A DNA stretch of 64,000 bases from Arion vulgaris (GCA_020796225.1 CM036755.1:64052049-64116048), one strand, 5' to 3'. Shown: positions 42,230-52,550, counted from the first letter of the stretch. Program-made: numbers and translations. Notes: generated by a model not told the origin, from the sequence alone.

Positions 42230-42608
42230 TTTACGATATAATTCGAACATTTGCTAGCTTTTCCCATTTGCTTTGAACGATAGAAATGTTATTAATTGAG
42301 GCCTTGCAAACATCCTTATATCTGAGCGGTGGTCTGCCTTGGTGCCTCTTCCCCTCCGAAACTTCACAGAATAACATTGTCGTATGCTGCAATTGTCTCT
42401 TCTTCTCACATGGCCCGACCATCTTAGTCTTCTGCTGCTGAGTATGCCCATGATTGACGCCAAGTCTGCCCGTTGCAGTACTTCAGAGAGTAGGTTATCT
42501 TGTCGTACCACCTGATGTTCATAAACTTGCGGAAACATCGAAGGTTAAAGATGTTAAGTCTCCTCTCGTGCTTGAGTAGGTGACCATGATTCTGAGCCAT
42601 ATAGTAAA
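42230..42608 (-). mobile_element. LINE C-terminal fragment
   Basis: Minus strand: LLSEVLQRADLASIMGILS, RRLRWSGHVRRRDN, then with a shift GKRHQGRPPLRYKDVCKASI. EVLxRADxxSI, RWxGHVxRxD and GxRxxGRPxLRYKDVCK are standard late LINE blocks. One frameshift lies near 42410. Confidence 0.78.
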
Positions 42609-42610
42609 GA

Positions 42611-42945
42611 TTCTCTCTCTCGCGATCACCGCCCAGACCGATGTACAGATCTCCCCATAAATTCTATTCATGTGGAAATCTGATTCATGCATTGGTGTGT
42701 TTTACGTCACATCTTCAGTACCATTTGGAGCTCTAGTGCTTATCCTTCGACGATGTGTCCGGTTTCAGATAGCGTTTACTCGGTTCGCTCTCCGCCCTAA
42801 AGCCATCTAGCGTTTTTTACGGTGTGGGGTAGCTGGCCCCACGCCCTACCTCCTTAGCCGCCTCTTACGACATGCGTGGCAGGTAACAATGGTTCTATTT
42901 TTACACCCCAAATTTGGGCCCCGGTAACTACTCGGACAGTAAATA
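42611..42945 (-). mobile_element. SINE-B copy
   Basis: Plus starts with CTCTCTCTCGCGATCACCGC (GA tail), then CATAAATTCTATTCATGTGG, GAGCTCTAGTGCTTATCC, ACGATGTGTCCGGTTTCAG, CTTACGACATGCGTGGCAGG and TTGGGCCCCGGTAACTACTC (head complement). Confidence 0.88.
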
Positions 42946-42947
42946 TC

Positions 42948-43510
42948 TAATTACGCAGGCTCGATATATCTTCATCTGCAATATTAATTTGTATGTGTCC
43001 CATATATATATATATATATATATATCCAAACTATGAATCTATGTGTGAAAATCAGGCCTGAAACCACAATGGGAAAACCTCCAAGAAATTTGTTTGACTA
43101 CGAAGAAAGGAACGAAATGATTTTCGTTCCGGAGACAATAATCCTGATTTAAAATAACACTCTCACCGTGCTTTGTTCTCATTTTCTGACAGTAAGCTAG
43201 AGACTTCTACTAACAAACAAAGAAACCTGTCGAGTAGATTTTTCAGACTGTAGGTAATGAAGTGTTTGTGACTTCACCTTTCTATACCTTAAGTGTGAAG
43301 GAGGTAGGAGACTCGATTCCTTTTTATCGTGTGGTTAACGTCGAGTGTAGGATTGAACCATAGCCAACTATAAACTTATGGGCCTGCGGACTCCGGTAAA
43401 ATTTATGGGAATCAGACAACCAATCACATGACCTCGCATTCCAGTAGTGTTGTATACAGAGGAATACATTTTAAAATCAACACAAAATGCTAAATGAAAG
43501 TTATATTATG
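42948..43510. other. mostly unrecognised; possible tRNA-like box
   Basis: An (AT)n run at 43003-43025. On minus near 43340-43385, TAGTTGGCTATGGTTCAATC resembles a B box without a clear partner A box. No second copy seen. Confidence 0.35.
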
Positions 43511-43840
43511 TTTAGTTTAACAATAAGGAATATCAATATTATGCAACAAGTTAAGTTTAACAATAAGGAATATCAATATTATGCAACAAGTTAAGTTTAA
43601 CAATAAGGAATATCAATATTATGAATATTTTTATCAATAATAACATAACTCAAGAATTATCAAATTGTAAAAAGCTTGCAGTTTTTATCAACATGTACAA
43701 ATTCAGCCCAACTAAACTAGGTATGTTTATCATAAATAACCATAAACTCATAGAATTGAGTAAAATTGTAAAAAAGCTTGCAGTATTTTATCGAACATGT
43801 ATAAATTCCAGCCCCCCAACTGAAACTAGGTATGGGTTTA
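43510..43840. repeat. 40-bp x3 and ~105-bp x2 tandem repeats
   Basis: CAATAAGGAATATCAATATT recurs at 43521, 43561 and 43601 with exact 40-bp spacing. Downstream, AAATTGTAAAAAGCTTGCAG ... CTAGGTATG is repeated once with about 85% look-alike identity by eye. Confidence 0.85.
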
Positions 43841-44050
43841 CCCATCAGTTATGCGGCCCAATATTAGAGTTGGCTGTGTTTGAACCCACAAGAACCACTT
43901 GTTCCTGAGTCGAGAGACGAACGCTTATGCTTTACGGTAATCTGTCTCACGGTGGACTCTATAGAGCAGAGAGATTTAGACCGCTTGTTACATCTATTGC
44001 AACGAGTGGAAATTTCAGTTTTATTTTGATTTCAATGGAAACAAATATTT
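43841..44050. other. possible SINE head on minus, unassigned
   Basis: Minus strand contains CTTGTGGGTTCAAACACAGC, which is B-box-like, and CATAAGCGTTCGTCTC upstream. No other copy in the window confirms a family. Confidence 0.3.
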
Positions 44051-44520
44051 GATCCTCTTCTTCTTCGAGCACTCCATATCCACCACTTGTTAACCACTTT
44101 TTGTGATTTGTTTGTAATCTGAGCCTATACGCCAGTATAAGCGATTGTACGTTGTGCCAGTTATGCAACTACAAGTAGGCCAGAACATCCGATTTTTGCG
44201 ACGCTTTTTATTTACTAGGTAGCTTGAACCCTTTCGCTGCTACATACTTTCTGAAAGCTGAGCTAAAAATAGCTACTCTTTGTTTCTAGTTCACAAACGT
44301 GAATATACGCCTATAGCAGTGACAGTAGCAATGTATAACGTGTTAACACGTCTTTGGCTCACAAAGGAGAGATAATAACAGACGTGTTAATGCGTCTTTA
44401 GAAGTGAATGGGAAAAATGTATATATACATCCCTAGCAGCTAAAGGTTAAGCCCCTACCTCAGTCTCCTCTTACGACATGCTTTGTAGGTAGCATTGTTA
44501 TTATTCTTTTGCTCCTTGAG
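44050..44520 (-). mobile_element. SINE-C interrupted by a piggyBac-like MITE
   Basis: Tail side TTCTTCTTCGAGCACTCCAT, CACTTGTTAACCACTTTTTG, GAACATCCGATTTTTGCGAC and TTTTTATTTACTAGGTAGC lie before 44228; GCCCCTACCTCAGTCTCCTC, TTACGACATGCTTTGTAGG and the head lie after 44450. Removing 44229-44446 restores the family order. The 38-bp array begins right after its head. Confidence 0.85.
44229..44446. mobile_element. piggyBac-like MITE, copy 2
   Basis: 218 bp, opposite orientation to 3470-3688: ends CCCTTTCGCTGCTA and complement of TAGCAGCTAAAGG. Right flank TTAA, left flank TGAA, so the duplication is imperfect. Interior palindromes GTGTTAACAC and GTATATATAC are kept. Confidence 0.72.
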
Positions 44521-44522
44521 AG

Positions 44523-44795
44523 TCCGCAACCCGCCGGCGTGATCTTACTTAAAAGATCGAATACCAACCCGCCGGCGTGATCTTACTTAAAAGATCGAAT
44601 ACCAACCCGCCGGCGTAATCTTACTTAAAAGATCGAATACCAACCCGCCGGCGTGATCTTACTTAAAAGATCGAATACCAACCCGCCGGCGTGATCTTAC
44701 TTAAAAGATCGAATACCAACCCGCCGGCGTGATCTTACTTAAAAGATCGAATACCAACCCGCCGGCGTGATCTTACTTAAAAGATCGAATACCTT
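44523..44795. repeat. 38-bp minisatellite, seven near-identical units
   Basis: Unit CCGCCGGCGTGATCTTACTT plus AAAAGATCGAATACCAAC. Only one base differs among units (GCGTAATC at about 44617). Each unit has an inverted pair GATCTT/AAGATC separated by six bases and a CCGGCG core. Confidence 0.95.
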
Positions 44796-44805
44796 ATGTT
44801 TCCTT

Positions 44806-44995
44806 CAGGAAACCTTTTTTATTAGTCAACCACTAGCTTAATCTATCATTCATGCTTCCACGAGATCAAATTTTATTAGTCAACCACTAGCTTAATCGAT
44901 ACCATTCATGCTTCCTACGAGATCAAATTTTATTAGTCAACCACCAGCTTAATCATACATTCATGCTTCCTACGAGGTTATCAAATTTTATTGTT
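44806..44995. repeat. ~57-bp tandem repeat, three units
   Basis: TTTTATTAGTCAACCACTAG, CTTAATC, CATTCATGCTTCCTACGAG and ATCAAA recur three times with small indels. Confidence 0.85.
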
Positions 44996-45174
44996 CTTCT
45001 GCTTTATCTTCATGGCTGTCAGATAATCACATTAATATTCCTTCCAGTGTAGAAGAATATCCAGTACGTAACATTGCACCATACACTACATCGTCTCAAA
45101 CAGCTTTCTGTAATTTAAACAAAAATATTCATAAACATCTTATCTTATCTTATCTTAACACATTTACGTGAAGC

Positions 45175-45460
45175 GTCTTGGGGAGAGTTAGTTTTTCGAT
45201 CTTGTGCCAGGTGTGTTGCGCTTGACGTTGTCAGTCCATGCTTTGCAGAGACTCTGAGATGTTATCTATCCATCGTGTTCTTGGCCTGCCTCGTGCTCTG
45301 CGCTCTGAGTGTCGATTATTGTAGGCACGTGATGGTAGTAAATATGGTTCCATTCTCATTAGATGGCCGAACCACTTGATTCTTTGCTTCTCGATGTACT
45401 GTATGCATGGTATAGTACCAACGATGCTTCTGATATTCTCGTTTCATAAACATCACTCTT
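45175..45460 (-). mobile_element. LINE-alpha2-type C-terminal fragment
   Basis: Minus strand: NIRSIVGTIPCIQYIEKQR, IKWFGHLMRMEPYLLPSRA, YNNRHSERRARGRPRTRW and DNISESLQSMD. WFGHLMRM and RGRPRTRW are clear. Confidence 0.78.
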
Positions 45461-45479
45461 TTTAAATGTCTAATATAGG

Positions 45480-45560
45480 TCTAATAACAAAATATTGACT
45501 TGTTTGCCCATGGTTAACCCATATGGCTCCAAACCAGTCAGCAGAAATGGCATGCTATCT
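45480..45560 (-). mobile_element. SINE-D scrap
   Basis: Plus reads AACCCATATGGCTCCAAACC and CAGCAGAAATGGCATGCTAT, the 3' half of SINE-D in complement. Confidence 0.5.
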
Positions 45561-45950
45561 GCTGAGAGTTATGTTATGTTATGCTATGCGATCGACGTCA
45601 TGGCACATATAGCATTCTCATGCGTTCTCTGTCCTCCGCTGCAGCAGCCATCCCAAAGTTAATTTGCTCACCGTACCTATGAAAAGTTGATTGTGTCTCT
45701 ACCACAAAGATACTTCTGCCCGCTTGAATCAGGACATTGTTTACCAGAAAGTTAGCACTATCGTTACCCTGCACTCCAGCATGTCCAGGTGTGTACAGCC
45801 AAATAATTTTCTTCAGATGTGATCTTCGAATGCTTGCCACCCATTCCACGTGCAGACTTCCAGATTCAATCATTTGTATCGAGTCTGATATGATAGTCGT
45901 GTGGGTTACCTGTTGCTCAGCCTGGAGGCAGCCGCTGAGAGTGTATGCAC
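45561..45950 (-). pseudogene. LINE-R RNase H domain remnant and 3' end
   Basis: Minus strand from about 45950: LSGCLQAEQQVTHTTIISDS (the D of the SDS strand), QMIESGSLHVEWVASIRRS, IIWLYTPGHAGVQGNDSAN (PGHAGV-GN, final RNase H block), then FHRYGEQINFGMAAAAEDRE and MRMLYVP with stop, and a (GTTAT)n tail complement near 45570. RNase H would degrade RNA in the element's RNA:DNA hybrid. The frame continues upstream only through the 43-bp array. A plus-strand copy of the 3' end is at 50530-50740. Confidence 0.72.
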
Positions 45951-46735
45951 AAAGCATGACCACCCTAGCTCCAGCAACAATCCTATGGTTCTCATGAAAT
46001 GACCACCCTAGCTCTAGCAACAATCCTATGGTTCTCATGAAATGACCACCTAGTCTAGAACAATCCTGGTTCTCATGAATGACACCAGCTCTAGCAACAA
46101 TCCTATGGTTCTCATGAAATGACCACCCTAGCTCCAGCAACAATCCTATGGTTCTCATGAAATGACCACCCTAGCTCCAACAACAATCCTATGGTTCTCA
46201 TGAAATGACCACCCTAGCTCCAGCAACAATCCTATGGTTCTCATGAAATGACCACCCTAGCTCCAGCAACAATCCTATGGTTCTCATGAAATGACCACCC
46301 TAGCTCCAGCAACAATCCTATGGTTCTCATGAAATGACCACCCTAGCTCCAACAACAATCCTATGGTTCTCATGAAATGACCACCCTAGCTCCAGCAACA
46401 ATCCTATGGTTCTCATGAAATGACCACCCTAGCTCCAGCAACAATCCTATGGTTCTCATGAAATGACCACCCTAGCTCCAGCAACAATCCTATGGTTCTC
46501 ATGAAATGACCACCCTAGCTCCAACAACAATCCTATAATGGTTCTCATGAAATGACCACCCTAGCTCCAACAACAATCCTATAATGGTTCTCATGAAATG
46601 ACCACCCTAGCTCCAACAACAATCCTATGGTTCTCATGAAATGACCACCCTAGCTCCAACAACAATCCTATAATGGTTCTCATGAAATGACCACCCTAGC
46701 TCCAGCAACAATCCTATGGTTCTCATGAAAATATT
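45951..46735. repeat. 43-bp minisatellite (about 18 units) next to LINE-R
   Basis: Unit ATGACCACCCTAGCTCCAGC and AACAATCCTATGGTTCTCAT plus GAA. A three-base ATA insertion marks a subset (46530, 46570, 46670). The units at 46040-46090 have deletions. Starts within the LINE-R frame. Confidence 0.95.
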
Positions 46736-46904
46736 GCACTTGAGACTTGGTCCAGATTCAAACCAACAATCTTCAGAAAGACAGGTACAACTTTGCAGTA
46801 GATACCCCTACGGCTCAAATATGTTATCAGAATAGAAACATACAAAAATATAAGAATATCTGCAGGGAGATTGCCAATAGGAAAAAATGTGGGAAATACG
46901 TAAA

Positions 46905-46975
46905 AACGAAGTGCTGTAGTTTTACAAAATACAACAATAACGTTTCGACCAAAAAGCCATTATCAAGGACAAAAT
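46905..46975 (-). repeat. recurrent GATAATGGC...GTCGAAAC module, copy 2
   Basis: Plus reads GTAGTTTTACAAAATACAAC, AACGTTTCGACCAAAAAGCC and ATTATCAAGGAC; complement matches 18330-18527 and 63375-63465. Confidence 0.6.
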
Positions 46976-46979
46976 GAGG

Positions 46980-47400
46980 GCAAACTTGTATTATGGGAAA
47001 CTCAAACTAACATTTCTCAACTTGTCTATTTTACGAGTTTGAATTTATTTATTTATCTTTATCTTGAAATCAAACATTTTACAAACTTCTGATTGACATT
47101 TTATTATCCCTTAATTAAATTCCTTGTTTATTTTTTCATTTTCTCATTTTTCTCTGTATTTCTCTCACTTTTATTCTCATTACTTATTTTTATTTGAACT
47201 TCATTTTCCCCATCAACCAGCATATTTCCTTGCATATTTTCTCTTACCTCCTTCCCTCTATAATTGATCACTCATATTTTTTTTTTCTCATCCTGAAATA
47301 TCTCTATGCTTTTTACATAAATTGTTATTTCTCTCTATCCTTTTCATCTTCATCTTTTTAAATTGTTTTTTCTTCCATTTACTTAATTACTTATTTCTCT
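46980..47400. other. AT/pyrimidine-rich, no recognised feature
   Basis: TTTCTC- and TTATTT-rich sequence; no frames or repeats of note. Confidence 0.5.
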
Positions 47401-47404
47401 CGCT

Positions 47405-47720
47405 CCTCGTGGAGCATAGGTCTCAACAGTAGTTCGTCACTTTTCTCAGTCTCTGGCTGTTTTCTTTATGGTCTCCTAGGACAGTCGAGCACTCTTAAAT
47501 TCCTCAAGAAATCGTCGTCTCCAGGTCTGTTTAGGACGTCCTCTTTTTCGTTCTCCTTGCGGGTTCCACTTAAGTGCTTGTCTAATGACACTACACTAGT
47601 GTCTTCCGTAGGGTATGTCCGATCCATCGCCATTTTCTCATTTTGACCTGGGTCATCATGGATCCCTGTCCGGTTCTTATCCACAAGTCTGTGTTTGAAC
47701 TCTATCATACTATCTCAGTC
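47405..47720 (-). mobile_element. LINE C-terminal fragment
   Basis: Minus-strand frames pieced together give a WNPxxERxRGRPKxTW-like region in shifted frames (SGTRKENEKEDVLNRPGDDD; FLRNLRVLDCPRRP) and a final LRPMLHEER like the scrap at 32720. Heavily frameshifted. Confidence 0.5.
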
Positions 47721-47724
47721 TGAG

Positions 47725-48255
47725 AATACACCGAAGACATCCGTTAACAAAGTCTGAATCTAATTTGTATTTAACTTGGTGACTCAGCATTCTTCTATTT
47801 AGAACTCATTTAATTTATTAGTAACATTTTCTTTTTTATAAATGTTTCCTTTAAATAAAATGTCTAATATGTCTCCTTCTTTCACTTCCTTCTGGTCATT
47901 TTCCTTTTACAATTCAATTATGACCCCGCCTTTATATTTGGTCAACATTGAACTTGTTATCATATTTGCTGAAGTCATGTTCCCACTATCAAGTTCTTCT
48001 CTCTATCATAGTTTATCTACATAATATTTTCTCTATATTTTTGACAAGTTTCTTTTATTATAGCTATTTCAATTAGGTTTTCTCGTTCTTCATTTCATTT
48101 CTCTTTTTCATTTCATCCTTGTCTCAATAATCACTTGATGTGTCTTGCAAGACATCGGCTTGGTGGTAGGCAATCATGGACTTTCCATAGACATTCATAT
48201 TCAGCTTGGTGCTATGCTATCTTAACTCAGAATTTGCTGAACGACTCTCACATCG
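47725..48255. other. no recognised feature
   Basis: AT-rich; 48140-48250 may be another LINE scrap but I cannot support it. Confidence 0.4.
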
Positions 48256-48259
48256 GTGC

Positions 48260-48445
48260 CTTTAATTGAAGTCATGTTGCTATCAACATTTTCTCTACTG
48301 CCATTATCCATTTCTGTTTTCTCGTCTATCCTCGATTTGACCGGTTGTCACAATGTGTTCTAAACCTCCTCTCCTCATCACATGCCCGAAAATGATGACT
48401 GCCTCTTTCTTTTATCGATGATAAGCTTTCCTATCTACTCTTTTT
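48260..48445 (-). mobile_element. LINE-J fragment
   Basis: Plus reads CGATTTGACCGGTTGTCACA, ATGTGTTCTAAACCTCCTCT, CACATGCCCGAAAATGATGA and CTGCCTCTTTCTTTTATCG, matching 37430-37520. Confidence 0.6.
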
Positions 48446-48529
48446 TTAAGATATCTTGTTCTACTGTTTTTATTTCTCATGATCTGTTTTCATATATTCA
48501 GTTTTCATGATATCAATTCTTATAGTATT

Positions 48530-48797
48530 TTTGCTCGTGTGGTGCTGGGGCCGGCAAGGGAAGCAAAGAATAGTACCACGGCGATCTACAAGGCATGTCG
48601 TAAGAGGCGACTGATGTAGAACTTAGAGAAGCTACCCTAGTAAATAAAAAAGCATTGCAGAAATTGGATGTGCTGGTCTACTTGTAGGTGCATAACTGGT
48701 GAAACGTATAATCGCTCTTAGGCTCTTAGATCACATACAAATCAGACATAGTGGTTAACTAGTGGTCGATATGGAGCGTTTGAAGAAGAAGTAGAAC
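48530..48797 (+). mobile_element. SINE-C copy
   Basis: GCTCGTGTGGTGCTGGGGCC head, GGAAGCAAAGAATAGTACCA, GATCTACAAGGCATGTCGTA, TGCTGGTCTACTTGTAGGTG, GGTTAACTAGTGGTCGATAT and GAAGAAGAAGTAG tail. Full-length-like. Confidence 0.9.
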
Positions 48798-48819
48798 AGT
48801 CTTTTCTTCCTCTACTTGA

Positions 48820-49298
48820 TTGATTGATGATATGACCGTCATTATTGCACTTCGGTGAGTAACCATCAGTGCTCCGATATCTTTCTTACCATGAAGTCCA
48901 GCTGCAGTTCGAACTGACTGTGCCGCGACGAGGTCCCCTGTAATTTTAAGCTGATGAGATATTTTGCTAGGAATTTTAATTGTTAGCTCTTCTTATGATA
49001 TTGCCCGGGCAGCGGTTTTCCAGCCTTCTCTTCTCGATTTTGTACTGTGCCCGGGCAGCGGTTTTCCAGCCTTCCCTTCTCGATTTTGTACTGTGCCCGG
49101 GCAGCGGTTTTCCAGCCTTCTCTTCTCGATTTTGAACTGCCAAGAGTTCTTTTACGTGCTCATATTGAACACGGGATCTGTATTGTATCGCCCGTCTTCG
49201 ATAGGACTAGGATCTTGATTTCACCTACACTGAGATCAGGGATCTCTAGGAAAATATCCAGATGGCTCCACGAGGGAGCAAACCTTGTACCTTTGACA
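48820..49298 (-). mobile_element. SINE-G with internal 46-bp triplication
   Basis: Tail TGATTGATTGATGATATGAC, GCACTTCGGTGAGTAACCAT, CTTACCATGAAGTCCAGCTG, then three 46-bp repeats starting GCCCGGGCAGCGGTTTTCC at 49003, 49049 and 49095, TTTTACGTGCTCATATTGAA, TTTCACCTACACTGAGATC and head complement CTCCACGAGGGAGCAAACC. Other SINE-G copies have this block once. Confidence 0.88.
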
Positions 49299-49309
49299 CG
49301 ACATATGAG

Positions 49310-49570
49310 CACCTACTCTCTACACCACCGAGACTAATTCCTCTATCTGATAAAGGCGAAGTACTGGCATTCGCTAGAGAGCAAAACAATACCAATATCT
49401 CCATTGACAAACATCGACTAAAAGAACTCAAAAACTTTATATTCCTCGGGAGCATTTTTGTCAACATATGGAAGAATAGCTAACGAAATCAAAATTAGAT
49501 GCAATAAAGCAAATCAAATCAGGAGACAAATTGGCACCAATTTTGAAATGCAAACATGTCACAAAGAACT
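49310..49570 (+). mobile_element. LINE reverse transcriptase scrap (after motif C)
   Basis: Reads AFAREQNNTNISIDKHRLKE and LKNFIFLGSIFV, then in another frame ANEIKIRCNKANQIRRQIG. KxFxYLGSIxxxxG...EIxxRxxxAN is the block between the FADD motif and YGCExW of LINE reverse transcriptases. Frameshift near 49475. Confidence 0.65.
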
Positions 49571-49622
49571 CTAAACGTGCGTTGTACAACACAACTAATC
49601 ATCTCTCCTCTTCGTTCCCAGC

Positions 49623-50514
49623 CTAGACTGATGAACCAATTTTTATCATGAATTTTACTGTGGTTTTGAGGGACTCCGTTCCTCCGTACAGCTTTTCGTG
49701 AAGCTCTGTGTGTTGTGGCCATGACTCTTTCCTAATACCTGCTAACCGTTGACAGTCTTGCAGGACGTGTTCTGCCGTCATGTCTGCCTTTTGCAGGGCA
49801 CAGGCTAGTTGTGCCAATTTTAAGTTTATGGAACATGTGGGCTCGAAGCTTGTTGTGTCCGGTGCGGAGGCGAAGTATGGCAACTTGTTCATTGCGATAG
49901 AGACCATGTATCCGTCAACTGTCTGTGTGCTGAGGGTGATCTTTTGTCCATTTGCTTCTATAGTGCGAACCGATGGTTGTTCTGGCTTCTCTAACTGATC
50001 CCGAGATCAGTCTGAGGTAGTTGCCGCCTTCTTTGGCTAGTTTGTCGGCTGCTTCGTTTCTCCTGACGTTGCAGTGTGACGATATCCATTGGATGACGGT
50101 GCGTTTGAGTGAACTCGTTAGTTCAGCGAGGGACGTTTTGAGCTCATTCATCTCAGTTTTTCCAACGCATTTGAGTGCCGTGATAACCGATAGAGCATCG
50201 GTGAATATCACGACCTTGTTGCGTGTAGTGTTTCTTCTCTCCAAGATCATTTCGGCCGCAGCTTTTATTGCCTCTGCCTCTGCTCGATAGTTATTCTAGT
50301 ATTTGCCTGTGGCAATCGCTTTCGTGATTGTGACTTTCTTTGAGATTTTAAGTACTATTCCTCCTCCGCCATCGCTGATTGCGTTATTGGCCGATCCGTC
50401 AGTGTAGACGTGCGTCCACTCATTTTCAGGGTACTCTGATTCTATGTACTCTTCTGTTGCAATTTTTCTTTGAGGCTGGGCGCTGACATCAAACAATAGA
50501 AGACAACTAGTCAC
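49623..50514 (-). pseudogene. LINE RNase H domain plus zinc knuckle (I-clade-like)
   Basis: Minus strand: EWTHVYTDGSANNAISDGGG (first RNase H aspartate in YTDGS), then a TAG at about 50294, AAAEMILERRNTTRNKVVIF, TDALSVITALK (second aspartate), VIQWISSHCNVRRNEAADKL (normal HxGxxGNExAD; G replaced by N/R), a frameshift near 49910-49960, then CALQKADMTAEHVLQDCQR and LAGIRKESWPQHTELHEKL, a C...H..C zinc-binding-like tail typical after RNase H in I-type LINEs. The stop, the shift and altered motif residues mean it is inactive. A stand-alone host RNase H is unlikely because of the zinc-binding tail. Confidence 0.75.
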
Positions 50515-50529
50515 GACAATTAAAAGTAG

Positions 50530-50745
50530 TTCGAGAATTAGACATTAAGTTTGGACATGCCAGACAGTGTCGTCTTTGTGGTAGAGAGAGAAGATATACT
50601 AATAAGCTTCTCATGGGTACGGTGAGCAAATGGACTATGGTATGGCTGCTGCAGCGGAGGACGGAGCACGACTGGGAATAACCAATGTGCCATGACGTCA
50701 ATCGCACAACATAACATAACATAACATAACATAGTCACGACAGAG
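50530..50745 (+). mobile_element. LINE-R 3' end with (ATAAC)n tail
   Basis: Plus strand reads RQCRLCGREKI, HGYGEQMDYGMAAAAEDGAR and a final NVP stop, then CATGACGTCAATCGCACAAC and five ATAAC units. Complement of the same ending occurs at 45561-45700. The pentanucleotide tail marks a retrotransposed 3' end. Confidence 0.72.
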
Positions 50746-51050
50746 ATGATTTGTCTACGCAGAATGCTGGGAGTAACAAGAAGAGACTGGTTTAGAAATT
50801 AAGACACAAGGGAAAATGTTGACAACATCAGTAATGAACTTCATCAAGAAACAACAAATTAAATGGTTGGTCCACATAAGCAAATTACCAACAGACAGTA
50901 CACCTCAAAGAACAATGCTACTCTGAAACAGTGGATACAGAACAAAAGTCCGTCCGCGCAAAAGGTGGTCCTCAGAAATAACAGAGGCAGTGAAAACACT
51001 ATTTTTGAAGCGCACACAAACGCCCTTTATAAAAATATATCTTGATCCTG
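50745..51050 (+). mobile_element. LINE-alpha3 fragment
   Basis: Reads EMICLRRMLGVTRRDWF, VMNFIKKQQIKWLVHISK and LPTDSTPQRTML, matching the minus-strand copy at 59870-60250 (CRILGVSRRDWLRNEDI, KPKWFRHISRLPTAEPS). Frameshifted. Confidence 0.7.
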
Positions 51051-51224
51051 AAGATGTGAGGCAAAACATGATTACAGAAAAGAAAGAATCATGTTTGATT
51101 TCTTCCTTTCTTTCATCTATCCTTTTTTCTTTCACTAATTATTCGTCTAGATATTATTCTCCACATCCTTCATTTCTTCTACCATGTTATATTCTATATA
51201 TTTTTTTACTCATCTATATTTTCT

Positions 51225-51665
51225 TCTGTAACTGTTTACACCACAGAAAGCTCACCACGTGTGAAATGAAATGCTTGAGGAAGGCAGTGGGGATCACCAG
51301 GAAAGATAGACTACGAAATAAGAACATCAGAAGCAGAGTGGGCATAACTTCATTCCCGAATACATTGAAAGACAACAAATACAGTGGTTTGGACATTTAA
51401 TGAGAATGGAATACCTCCAACCACCAACAACAGCATAAATAAAAAGTGAAAATCAGGTACTAGAACCAAGGCAAGACCAAAAAAAAAAAGGTTGGACAAT
51501 ATCATGACCATACTAAATAAACACGGATATAACACAGCAAGGGCGACTCACCTGGCCCGGCAACACAAATTAAAGCTCCCACCCCTACACTTCACGGCAA
51601 GAGTGGACAACCAATGCCATAATCCACCTTGGGAAAGACAACAGACAATATAGACTACTTACTTA
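51225..51665 (+). mobile_element. LINE-alpha2 C-terminal fragment
   Basis: HHRKLTTCEMKCLRKAVGIT, RKDRLRNKNIRSRVGITSF, then by shift EYIERQQIQWFGHLMRMEYL and a degraded RARPR-like stretch. Nearly the same residues as 26650-27325 on minus. Confidence 0.78.
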
Positions 51666-51718
51666 TTTAGTCATTGTTCTCTCTATCTTCCCTTTCTTCT
51701 GTCAGGTATGATTTTATC

Positions 51719-51881
51719 CAGTGGCGGCTCGTCATTAAGGACCAGAGGGGTCGGATCCACCAAAATAATGTGTAACGTGTATTTATTATGTAATGGATTA
51801 AAATATAACCTAACAAAAACAAGATTTTACCGAAAATGTGTGTCTGGCCCCACCAACAAAAACGATCACGAGCCGCCACTG
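51719..51881. mobile_element. hAT-like MITE, copy 3
   Basis: 163 bp; ends CAGTGGCGGCTCGT and complement; perfect 8-bp duplication ATTTTATC at 51711-51718 and 51882-51889. Confidence 0.95.
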
Positions 51882-52034
51882 ATTTTATCCGTTTTCTCAT
51901 CCACCCTTTCTTCCTTTATCCTCATCTCCTCTTGTCATTGTTATTTCCATCATCCCTAATATTCTTTTTAAAAACTATTCATGTTTTCTTTTTCCCCTTC
52001 ACTCCTTGTTCCTAGTACCATTGTTGCTTTTTTA

Positions 52035-52228
52035 TCCCGATCCAGAAGCACTTGCGCTTTCAGCTCTTCGCCTCGGTGTTATGGACATCGTAACCCTTCT
52101 GTTCGGTGCCACGAACACCGTAAATCTGGAGAACCTGTGACTTTTCTGCCAGCCCTCGGAATTTAACCGCACACACAGGGGGCTTGTCACTCGTCGTCCA
52201 ACGCGCTATGAGCACAGGTGGGCTGGCG
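52035..52228 (-). mobile_element. SINE-H copy
   Basis: ATCCAGAAGCACTTGCGCTT, GGACATCGTAACCCTTCTGT, GTAAATCTGGAGAACCTGTG, GGAATTTAACCGCACACAC (B box complement, altered) and GTCCAACGCGCTATGAGCAC. Confidence 0.88.
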
Positions 52229-52229
52229 G

Positions 52230-52550
52230 GTCAACCATTGTTACTTCTATACTTCCTTCCTTCTATCACACTTCTTCTTCATCGCGCCATTCTACATTCC
52301 TTTATTACTTCAATCTTTCAATCCCTCAATCATTTCTTCTCTACAATCTTGAATGATAATGTTATAAGAAAGAAGGTGAGAGAAAACACGGACACAAGAG
52401 GGGTGTGGGTTCAATCCCATACTTGACATTCCACACGTGAAAAAGGAACTGACTCTACTATCTCCTGCATACTAGGCTTAGAAATGTGAAGTGAAATGAC
52501 TGCATACCGTAAGGTCTGATAAGGCTACCGGAAATGTTATTTAAATATAA
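52230..52550. other. no recognised feature
   Basis: Includes GGTGTGGGTTCAATCCCATA near 52401-52420, a lone B-box-like string on plus; no matching A box or second copy. Short AAT run at 52548. Confidence 0.35.

Noticed and set aside
49623..50745. Twin-priming inversion of a single RNase H LINE
   Set aside because: The plus-strand end follows RNase H closely in the copy at 45561, whereas the minus-strand remnant continues into a zinc knuckle, so they appear to be different lineages.
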